From Sorghum bicolor (taxonomy: Eukaryota; Streptophyta; Magnoliopsida; Poales; Poaceae), in NCBI RefSeq assembly GCF_000003195.3, contig NC_012877.2, positions 21,540,294-21,604,293 on the forward strand: 64,000 bases of DNA. Reading direction: 5' to 3'. Below are positions 55,166 through 64,000 of the stretch, piece after piece (positions within the stretch are counted from its first letter, which is position 1; each line of letters opens with the position of its first letter). Made by a program: the position numbers and the translations under genes. The notes beneath the pieces are model-generated. The model saw only the letters and a list, made by a program, of their open reading frames with translations, did no database searches and had not been told where the DNA came from.

Positions 55166-58100
55166 ATGAAAATGGCCATCAATTTCACCGTGCCTGAGGT
55201 CAGTTCACTACCCTTCTTTTCTGTATCTTTACCGTACTCCTGTTCACCCACGATTTCTTTTACTGAATACTCCTTCTTCATTTTTTTTATTCTTTCTTTT
55301 ATCCCCACAAACCTTAAGGATCTGGCCGATAAGATCATTATTCCTACCGATCAACCTCACCTCCAATGTCTTGGCCCGCTAGGAAACCCAGATCCCACCG
55401 ATCTGATAAACGCAGAGACAAACAGAGTTTCTTTTAGAGCCGAAAATTTCTCTCTAGATCTATGGAAGGATGCCTTCCGTTCCTGGCCTAGCCCTACTAA
55501 GGGATCGAAGGATTGGTTCTTGAGAGTCAGTCATTCAAATGAAGTTCAATGGGGTGAGCGAAAATTGGACCAATGCATTAGGTTGTCCCTTGCTGATATG
55601 GAGAGGAATGAGTCATTGCTGATCGCCGCTTCATACTTTTGGTCACACACACTCAATGCTTTTGTGTTTGGCCATGGCCCTGCTTCCCCTACACTTGCCG
55701 ATGTACTTATGCTCACCGTCTTAGATATATCCACTGCCGATAACACCCACCTGTTCGACACCAAACCCAGTGCTAAGGTGGAAACTCGTGCTATCGGCGG
55801 TTAGTCAGGGTACATTCAGAAGTACCGAAGAACAGGTCCTGTCAATGCAAAGGAACAGACCACTTTTCTGAACATGTGGCTAGATAAATTTGTATTCTGT
55901 GGCCGATCGGCAGGACCAACTTCTGTTTACCTATCGGCAGCAGAAAGATTAGCCAATGGTGGCCGATTTCCCCTTGGCCGATACTTGCTTGGCTCGGCTT
56001 ATCACCTCCTCCACCAAGTAGCCAGGAAACTTCTGCTCGGCCAATCCATCAGCAACTTAGGGGGTCCTTGGTGGTTTATCAACATGTGGCTTAATCTCCA
56101 CATGCACAAGCGCCTTGAATTCGACCTCTTTGCACAGCGCTTTCCCAGGGACATAGCCGAAGATTATGAACTGGATGAGAAAGAATCGGCAACTCACTCT
56201 CCCTTGAACTTTGGCAAAGCGGCCATAGTTTTACTTGGCACTGGTGGTAACGATGACCAGGTTAGCCGATTCTTCCAAACTCTATACGAGGGTCTAACCA
56301 AAGAACAACGCGCAAGGATGCCTTATGAAGACCCAGATACCAGATTTCCCTTAACTTTCCGCCACTTCAACGATGGTCTCAACAAGGACCGTGATGTGAT
56401 GATGGCAATTATCACCCCAAGAGCCATACCAGTGAACTTCTTTGGTAGTGGGAAAGCCTCCAATCTGACCTATGAGTTTTATAACCCATCGGCACTAGCT
56501 CGCCAACTGGCTTTCGGCCAACTGCCGATTGCACTTTGCTACGCCGATGTGATAAAGCCGAGGGAGATCATCACCAGCAATCTGGAATGGATTAGGGTAG
56601 CCCAACTTCCACCAAACGCCGATACAGATGTCGATCTATCGGCTTGGATCCTGACTCTCGTCATCACTCAGGCCTACAAATAGTGGTGGGAAGAATGGAA
56701 AGAACACCTGTTCTGCAGATCAGCTCTCACATACCATGGCATGATCGACCCCAAGTACAAAGTCCCTAATACTACTGTAAGTACATTAAACCGATGCTAC
56801 AATCCTTTCACTTTCACTTTCCATCGGTAACTTACTTTCCTTGTTATATACAGGTCGATGACACGCCACCATTGGTCAACAGGAGTGGTAGAACGATTGA
56901 ACTCCTTCCATCGGGCCCGATCTCTGTGATCGGCAACAATGCTCCAACCTTGGCTGCTATAATGCATCGGGGTGTACGTCTCAAGAAAGTTACCACCAAG
57001 CGGACGAAGACATCCCCATCGGTAGCTGCCACTGCCTTAGCACAAGCCTTCAAGGTAAACTTTCAAATTCTTCAACTCATACCGATTCCATTCTTATACC
57101 TGTTACACTTGTACACATAAACTTTTCGTTGTTGTATCAGCATACCGGTACATCGGCAAAGACCAGAAGTACAACTGCCGATGCCCCCCAGTCCAGTCAA
57201 CCGAAGAGAAAAGGTTCCAAGAGTACCAGACCACAAGTGAAGCGCCTGAGAACAGCAACGCCTCCTCCTCCCCCAAGGTCTCTTATCCCAGTAGAATCAT
57301 CCCCTTCTTCTCTAGAAGCCCAGACACAGCAAGTACCATCTCCTCCCCAGCCACAAGAAAAACCCCAAACAGAAGAACTCCAGCCAAAATAACCTCAGCC
57401 AGAAGAAACATCGGCTGACGTACACGAGCAGACCGCCGATCCAGCAAGCCTAATCGTAGCATCGGTAGTCTCCCCGATTCAAACAAGTACTGCACCCCCT
57501 CAAGGTAACATACTTTCCATCTATTGCTGATTAACCTATTTTTTCCACTTTATTAATCACTTCTGTCAATCTTTCAGCTGACATAGTTTCTTCGGCAACT
57601 CCAGCTGATCAGCCTGTGGTTCCATCGGCCTCATCTAGTTAGAGGCAAGAAATAGCCCTGAAACAAGTAAGTTACCCGATCTCTATTCTTATTGTTATCA
57701 GTACTTGATCATAAAATAACTTATTTTGTCTTCCTTTTTAGGAACAGGACTATCTCGACAGCTTGTTCTCCTTCGCCATCGACATTTCTGAGGATGAAGG
57801 CGAGGAAGCAAGTTCTTCCCGAGGAGTTGGAATCTCATCGGTAGAGATTAGAGCAAAGTTGGAAGATTTGTCGGCCCTCCTTCATCAAGATACAGCCCAA
57901 TTGGTTGATGACTCCGATCCAGCTAAAGCCTTGTTCAAGGCTCTCAGAGGCCAAATTCCTGCTGATGCCGAGGAGATCCTCTTCAAGGCTACTCACTTGG
58001 AGAGTCGGCAGCTTCAGTATCAAAAGGCCGCTCAGCGCCTTGCCGATAGAGCTACCCACGCCCAGCTCTCAGAAGAGATGATGGAAGTAAAGCTCCTTGC

Positions 58101-58425
58101 CAATGAAAAGCACAAGAGCATCGGCATTTTGAAATCCTTAAGAGACATACTAAAGCAAAAGATTTATGATCTATCGGCACAGAGAGAAGCCCTATTGGCA
58201 GAACTCAAGCAAGTAGAAGAAGCTCAACAGGAAGAAAGCCAGCTGCCTGAAGCAATCAAGACTCTTGACGAGGAGCGAAACATCTAGGCCCGCAAGGCAC
58301 TGCAGATGAAGAAGAAACTGAAGCCAGTGGTGGGCTCTGCTGATGACGACATGAAAGAGATAGAAGAAGCCGGTCAGATTCGTCTGCGCGCCATATCAAC
58401 GATCCAGGCTCTGTTAAACATGTGA
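55166..58425 (+). pseudogene. Six-exon antisense gene with plant mobile domain (H)
   Basis: Exons as read: 55166-55198, 55319-56776, 56854-57054, 57141-57504, 57578-57666, 57742-58425. All five introns are GT-AG, 73-120 bases, with pyrimidine-rich ends, and every exon phase fits, giving 942 codons plus stop. Exon 2 holds a plant mobile domain (PMD, PF10536): HTLNAFVFGHGPASPTLADVL, then WLDKFVF and GGRFPLGRYLLG. Exons 3-5 are Pro/Ser/Thr-rich and basic; exon 6 is a long acidic coiled coil. Five in-frame stops (55802, 56681, 57390, 57640, 58285) disable it, each one C-to-T change from Gln. PMD proteins occur in transposons and in host silencing factors (MAIN family); its role here is unknown. 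The 33-bp first exon is the least certain part. Confidence 0.75.
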
Positions 58426-58499
58426 ACTCTTCATCGGTGGCATATTTTGCTTCTTTCTTTTAAAGCACTTCCGATCACTTTGGTCTAGCCGATAGGACT

Positions 58500-59531
58500 T
58501 GTCGAGGGTATCAGTAAGGGGTACCCTCACCGATGTGCATTACGAGATTGCCCGTACGCAGGTCGCGGCACTCAATTCGACGCTCTGGTCTTACGTGTGC
58601 GCTGCCATCGACGGCTGCAACCTCGAAGATGGAAATAGCGTCGAGCGAATCGATCAGGCGTCGAGCGCTGGTTACCGTCGAATACGAAACAGGCTCACTC
58701 GAACCAGGAGGCGTCGAGCGCAAAGACGCCGCCCGCCGCCTGACGCGCGCACGCGAGCCGGGGCATTAAATGCGCCTGACGCTTCCCCACCTAACACACA
58801 GGTCACGGGAGGCGTGATAGGGAACAGGCATCTGTCCCATCGATCTTTTTGCAGGCTTTCGGCCGAACGGCCCAGGGCATGTCAGGGCGTGGGAAACAAG
58901 GATGGGACATCTAATCGGGACCCCATCGAGACATTCAAGGTCAGCGCTCCGGATATCGTCACAGTACATGGCGTCCGACCCTCGACCGAACAAGGTTCCT
59001 TCCTAGGGACGTGTGGAGCGTCGACTGATAACACCATAACTACCCCGCCGGATCTGCCGCTCTACCGTACGAGCATGCGACCGTTGAGCCAGCACAAGAC
59101 GGCGCACAGAGCAGAATGCAGGGGCACGCGTAATCATCACCAGGCTATTAAGACGGGACAGCTCGAAGTCATGCCGGTACGGAAGCCTCGAGTAGGTCAG
59201 CGCTCCATGCTGCTACCGACCCCAACTCTGACGTCTACGCATGTACCTTAAGTCACTCCTTGGAACTATAAAAGGAGAGACTCAGGAATAGAACACCAGG
59301 CAATACTACACACATACGCAGTAGGGCTCACACACTTCATACCACGCTTGTATTCACCCCTGTACAAGCACTTAGGTGCAAGATAATACAAGCCTCTCCC
59401 CCCTGGACGTAGGGCCTTCTCTTGCCCGAACCAGGATAAATCTTTGTGTCTTCTTGCATCACCATCTGGGAAAGGGAGCACGCATACAAATTTACTCGTT
59501 GGTGTGACCCCCCGTGGGGAAGACACCGACA
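58500..59531 (+). repeat. 5' LTR of element I
   Basis: TGTCGAGGG...ACACCGACA, 1032 bp, similar to the E LTR in reverse. TATAAAA is at 59267-59273. Confidence 0.92.
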
Positions 59532-59533
59532 GT

Positions 59534-59551
59534 TGGCGCGCCAGGTAGGGG
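59534..59551 (+). other. Primer-binding site of element I
   Basis: TGGCGCGCCAGGTAGGGG, 2 bases after the LTR. Same type as E, usual for grass Tat elements. Confidence 0.85.
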
Positions 59552-59589
59552 TCCTGCGTGTGTTTCATTGGTTTCCCACTCCTTTCCAG

Positions 59590-60294
59590 ATGGCAGCTCT
59601 TGCCTCGCCGATTCCGCGCTCCACGGTGATTTGGTTTGGGAGTCTCGAGTTCATGTCTACGGGCTCCGGCTACGACATGATCTTGCTCTCAGTCAAAGGA
59701 CCGGGAGGAGCCCACGTTGCACCAGCTCAGTTGAGGGCCCCAAGACACCCTCGCCACCACGCCTCCGCGCCCAAGAAGAAGCGCGGACAGCACCACCGCC
59801 GCCCCTCTGCCTCATCACGACCGGCAACTCGTGCGAGGCAGGAGGTGGACCGCGAGCCGGCAACACCATGCGCCGGAACCGCAGGCACGACGGCTCAACA
59901 TCGCACGACGACGGGAGGGGACGCGTCTCGCGCGCCCTCCCCCACCGCTACTAAACTACTTCCACGCGGGTTGTCCACTCCAAGAAGGGCACTGCCATTC
60001 GGATTGGACAACGCCGCGGCGTCGCTCGCCAGAGCAATATGCCCAAATGCTCAGATGAACGTGGAGAGACCAATGGTCCTCCCACGTGACTCCGAGACAT
60101 TACGGCCGACATCCGAACTGCCGGGTTTCTCCCAGGTGCGAGGCCTCCACCGCCTAGGCCCTGGGCGATACACAATCACCTCACTTAGGCAGCGGCTGCT
60201 GGAGGAGGGATGTGGATGCTTCTACGCCACCGAGCCGGACTCTGACTCCGAGACTGATAGCTACGACCCTACAAGGGAATGCTATCACGTCGAC
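59590..60294 (+). pseudogene. Truncated Gag of element I
   Basis: Reads MAALASPIPRSTVIWFGSL from an ATG at 59590, in a frame open from 59446. About 235 residues rich in Pro/Arg/Ala. It ends in a segment (CFYATEPDSDSETDSYDPTRECYHVD in pieces) matching E Gag at 31340-31420. The frame stops three bases into the LTR remnant (TGA at 60295-60297). The capsid core and knuckle are absent. Confidence 0.8.
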
Positions 60295-60803
60295 TGATAA
60301 CACCATAACTACCCCGCCGGATCTGCCGCTCTACCGTACGAGCATGCGACCGTTGAGCCAGCATAAGACGGCGCACAGAGCAGAATGCAGGGGCACGAGT
60401 AATCATCACCAGGCTATTAAGACGGGACAGCTCGATGTCATGCCGGTACGGAAGCCTCGAGTAGGTCAGCGCTCCATGCTGCTACCGACCCCCACTCTGA
60501 CGTCTACGGATGTACCCTAAGTCACTCCTTGGAACTATAAAAGGAGAGACTCAGGAATAGAACACCAGGCAATACTACACACATACGCAGTAGGGCTCAC
60601 ACACTTCATACCACGCTTGTATTCAACCCTGTACAAGCACTTAGGTGCAAGATAATACAAGCCTCTCCCCCCCGCTGGACGTAGGGCCTTCTCTTGCCCG
60701 AACCAGGATAAATCTCTGTGTCTTCTTGCATCACCATCTGGGAAAGGGAGCTGGCACACAAATTTACTCGTTGGTGTGACCCCCCGTGGGGAAGACACCG
60801 ACA
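60288..60803 (+). repeat. 3' LTR remnant of element I
   Basis: 516 bp matching 59019-59531 with about eleven differences (2%). The first half of the LTR is missing. It ends ACACCGACA then ggact. Confidence 0.92.
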
Positions 60804-60893
60804 GGACTGTTATCGGCACCCTTTTAAAACATTAAGTCTGGCCCCAGATACACTTTAATCCAGCCAATAGGAATGTTATCGGCACTTAAACTT

Positions 60894-61988
60894 TCATGCA
60901 TCAAGCCATATGCTGGGACAATATCTCTTCAAATATTTGCCATTCAATGCCCTGGGAAATTCAACTCCTTCGAGAGTTTCTAGAATATAAGCATTGCTAG
61001 GAGCATATCGATTTATCCGATAGGGACCCTCCCAATTGGGATACCACTTCCCAAATTTTGAACTTTTAGTCCAGATCGGTAAAATTAGTTTCCATACTAA
61101 GTCTCCATCGGCAAACTCCTTAACCTTTACCTTTTTATCATACCATCTGGCAACTCTCTTCTTATTTTCTTCTATACTTATCAAAGCCCTTAGCCGATGC
61201 TCTGCTAAATCATCCAACTCATCTTTTATCAAAGCAGCATAGTCATCGGCAGTCAATTGATCTTGAAAAGATAGCCGCCTAGATCCAGTCTTAATTTCCT
61301 AGAGTAGCACTTAATCATGCCCATACACCAATTGATAAGGTGAAACTTTGGTCGACCCATGACAAGCCATCCGATATGACCATAAAGCTTCATTCAACAA
61401 CGTATACCACCTCCTAGGATTTTCTTCAATCTTCCGTTTAATAAGTTTGATAATTCCTTTGTTAGATGCCTCGGCCTGCCCATTAGCTTGAGCATAATAA
61501 GGAGAGGAATTTAACACTTTAATTCCCATACTGATTGCAAACTCATCAAACTCCCCTGATGTAAACATGGTACCCTGATCGGTAGTAATTGTTTGAGGAA
61601 TACCAAATCGGTAAATAATATACTCTTTCACGAAAGCAATCATGTTGGCCGATGTGACTTTCTTCAAAGGAATAGCTTCAACCCACTTGGTGAAATAATC
61701 GGTGGCAACCAAGATAAACTTATGTCCTTTGCTAGATGGCGGATAAATCTGGCCGATCAAGTCAATAGCCCATCCCTGGAACGGCCAGTGTTTGATAATG
61801 GGATTCATGGCCGATGCGGGTGCTCTTTGAATGTTGCCAAATTTCTGACATCCTTGACACCCTTTGAAATATTTAAAACAATCCTCCAGTATGGTTGGCT
61901 AGTAATACCCATTTCTCCTAATCATCCACTTCGTCTTAAAAGCCGATTGATGTGCTCCACACACTCCTTCATGGATTTCTCTCGTTAA
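60894..61988 (-). pseudogene. Integrase of element H
   Basis: Zinc region: HEGVCGAHQS and CQGCQKFG with a stop between (near 61899). Core: D in FQGWAIDLIGQI, D in TITTDQGTMF and E in NGQAEASNKG. The C-terminal part 61256-60894 has the GDLVWKL motif and ends at ...CPSIWLDA. Stops near 61311 and 61290 split it. Wording fits the Tat lineage. No chromodomain. Confidence 0.85.
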
Positions 61989-62600
61989 ACTTTTAGCCTC
62001 ATCATCAACTAAGCATTTGAGAAGAACTCCATCAATTGTTCGATAATATAATTCAGCTTCGAGGAGCACATACTTGGTGGCTTGAAACCGAACACGTCTC
62101 TCGACTTTCTTGGATGGATCCTTTAAATAATCAACGATTTCTTTTCTCCAATCATCGGCACTAATTGCCGATATTGTGTTTACTATGGGTTGATATCCCG
62201 AGGCATGCTGAGCCAACCGATTAGCCTCCTCATTATGTAACCGAGGAATATGCTCTAATTGGAAATCTTTAAATTCCCTTAACAATTGCATACTCTTTTC
62301 ATAATAAGTTATCAGGACTTCGCTTCGGCATTCGTAGCTTCCAGCCAATTGATTTATAAACAGCATAGAATCCCCGAAGACTTCAACAGCGTCAGCATGG
62401 ACTTCTCTTAACAATTCCAACCCCTTTATCAAACCTGATACTCAGCTTGTTTATTTGTTGACGTGGCAACAATCGGCAAGGAGAACTCATACTTCCTTCC
62501 CTAAGGGGAAATTAACACTATGCCGATTCCTGCCCCCCGGTCACACGCGGATCCATCAAAGAAGAGCGTCCAAGGCACGATTTCCAAAGTTTCTACTACA
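61899..62600 (-). pseudogene. Second RNase H (aRH) of element H
   Basis: TLFFDGSACDRGAGIG opens the domain with its first catalytic Asp. A frame break follows near 62440-62500. Then MIKGLELLREV, VFGDSMLFINQL with the next Asp, and NEEANRLAQHASGY at the end. This archaeal-type RNase H in addition to the normal one is characteristic of Tat-lineage elements. Confidence 0.82.
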
Positions 62601-64000
62601 CCACAATGCTGAGTCACAAAGTCGGCCATAGTCTGTCCTTTAACCGCTTTAGCCGATTCGTATCGCAGATCGAATTCCGACAGTGCCAAAATCCATTTAC
62701 CGATCCTGCCACTCATGATCGGCATAGATAGCATATACCGGACCACATCATCTTTGCATATAACAGTGCATTCGGCCGATAGTAAATAGTGCCTCAACTT
62801 AATACATGAGAAATATAGGCATAAACATAACTTTTCAATGGCCGAATACATGGTCTCAGCATCAACCAATCTCCTGCTTAAATAGTAAATCACACGCTCT
62901 TTCCCTTCAAATTCTTGAATTAAAGCCGAACCGATGACCAACCCATCGGTAGATAAATATAATCTGAAGGGCTTTCCTTGCTGAGGTGGAATCAGAACCA
63001 GAGGATTTATCAAATAATTCTTGATTTCTTCTAAAGCCAACTGTTGCTCTTTCCACCATACGAACTCTTGATCGGCTTTCAATTTGACTAAAGGACTGAA
63101 AACACGAATTTTACCAGACAAGTTAGATATAAACCTCCTGATAAAATTTACCTTGCCGATCAAGGACTAGAGCTCAGTTTTGTTGGTAGGAGCAACTATT
63201 TTGTTGATAGCATCAATGGATCTCCTACTAATTTCAATCCCTCTTTGATGCACCATGAAACCAAGCAATTGTACTGCCGATACACCAAATGCACACTTAT
63301 TGGGATTCATCTTTAAACCATGCTTCCTTGTGCATTCCAACACTTTTCGTAAATCGGCAAGATGCTTTATGAAATCTCCAGACTTAACCACCACATCATC
63401 AATATAAATTTCCACCAGCTCGCCGATGAACTCATGAAAAATAAAATTCATAGCTCTCTCATAAGTAGCACCAGCATTTTTCAAACCAAAGGTCATGACT
63501 ATCCATTCAAACAACCCAACATGACCAGGACATCTAAATGCAGTCTTTGGAATATCTTCTTTAGCCATGAATATTTGATTATACCCTGCATTGCCATCCA
63601 TAAAGCTTATGATCCGATGCCCAGCCGCAACATCAACCAGTAGATCGGCAACTGGCATTGGGTAACCATCGATCAGCGTAGCTTTATTAAGATTCCTGAA
63701 ATCAATGCAAACCCAAAGCTTTCCATTTTTCGTGTAAACTGGAACAACATTGGAAATCCACTCGGCATACCGACACTGCCGAATAAATTTAGCTTCGATA
63801 AGTTTGGTTATTTCGGCCTTAATATCAGGAAGAATATTAGGATTACATCGGCGAGCTGGCTGTTGATGTGGCCGAAATCCAGACTTGATGGGTAACCGAT
63901 GTTCAACAATCGATCGGTCAAAACCAGACATCTCAGTATAATCCCAAGCAAAGCAATCTTTATATTCCTTTAACAAATCGGTTAACTGCTGCTTACACTC
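62601..64000 (-). pseudogene. Reverse transcriptase and first RNase H of H (incomplete at edge)
   Basis: From the right edge: WDYTEMSGFDRSIVEHRL, IDFRNLNKAT, FMDGNAGYNQI, WIVMTFGLKNAGATY, catalytic box EIYIDDVVVKS, LGFMVHQRGIEI. A TAG at 63164-63166, one C-to-T change from Gln, precedes GKVNFIRRFI. RNase H then reads FRLYLSTDGLVIGSALIQ, with Ser-Thr-Asp where most have C-D-A-S, and ends near 62640 (GQTMADFVTQH). Protease and Gag lie beyond the window. Confidence 0.85.

Larger units (their letters stand above)
58500..60803 (+). mobile_element. Element I, E-family internal deletion derivative
   Basis: 2304 bp with duplication ggact at 58495-58499 and 60804-60808. Full 5' LTR, primer site and Gag N-terminus, then a jump at CGTCGAC into the second half of the 3' LTR. 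It has no capsid core, pol, antisense ORF or polypurine tract. It could be transcribed but lacks sequences needed for complete plus-strand synthesis. Confidence 0.93.
53912..64000 (-). mobile_element. Tat-lineage element H with antisense gene (open at right edge)
   Basis: Minus strand. From right to left: RT, RNase H, second RNase H, integrase, then (after element I) a plus-strand antisense gene, the polypurine tract and the 3' LTR at 53912-54612. Two RNase H domains and an antisense ORF between pol and the 3' LTR are hallmarks of the Tat lineage. The hexamer GCCGAT/ATCGGC is very frequent throughout. Confidence 0.85.

Overview
This window is a dense block of nested LTR retrotransposons. I see no host gene, tRNA, rRNA or CRISPR array. 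The families point to a grass (Poaceae), probably panicoid, in heterochromatic or pericentromeric DNA. They are Athila-like elements with a tRNA-Asp type primer site, a Sirevirus Copia fragment, a CRM-clade chromovirus, a Tekay/Del chromovirus with a ~3.9 kb LTR, and Tat-lineage elements with antisense ORFs. Species cannot be fixed from the sequence alone. A 100-N gap lies at 6644-6743.

Layout: (A) 1-6643, Athila-like element missing the first 3 bases of its 5' LTR, with a gag-protease ORF and a second ORF, then the gap. (K) 6744-8162, minus-strand Sirevirus gag/protease fragment ending abruptly at an A-family LTR (8163-9747). (D) 9748-11247 plus 28453-30663, the 3' half of an older plus-strand Athila-like element. 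It is split by (C) 11248-28452, a plus-strand Athila-like element with pol (TSD ttgag). C is split in gag by (B) 13568-21449, a minus-strand non-autonomous relative (TSD acacc). (E) 30664-31515 plus 39409-41092, a minus-strand Tat-lineage gag and LTR, split by (F) 31516-39408, a CRM-clade element (TSD ctgag). 41093-42364 holds a plus-strand Transposase_28-type antisense ORF cut by (J) 42365-51652, a minus-strand Tekay element. J is cut by (G) 51653-53911, the 3' end of another minus-strand Athila-like element, which is cut by (H) 53912-64000, a minus-strand Tat element still open at the window edge. H carries a six-exon antisense plant-mobile-domain gene and is itself interrupted by (I) 58500-60803, a 2.3 kb E-family deletion derivative (TSD ggact).

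The four boundaries marked with TSDs were read directly on both sides. Manual LTR comparison gives a rough order: A-family LTR pair ~0.6% divergent, F ~1.2%, I ~2%, B ~2.5%, C ~2.7%. This agrees with B having entered C after C inserted.

The most interesting material is non-coding. The 3' regions of the Athila-like elements B, C and D carry arrays of short hairpins whose arms change together between copies. The 3' ORFs of A, C and D appear to have their own promoter that copies the LTR promoter layout. A second polypurine tract follows those 3' ORFs. The antisense gene of H has five introns whose phases match perfectly, and all five of its stop codons are one C-to-T change from glutamine.
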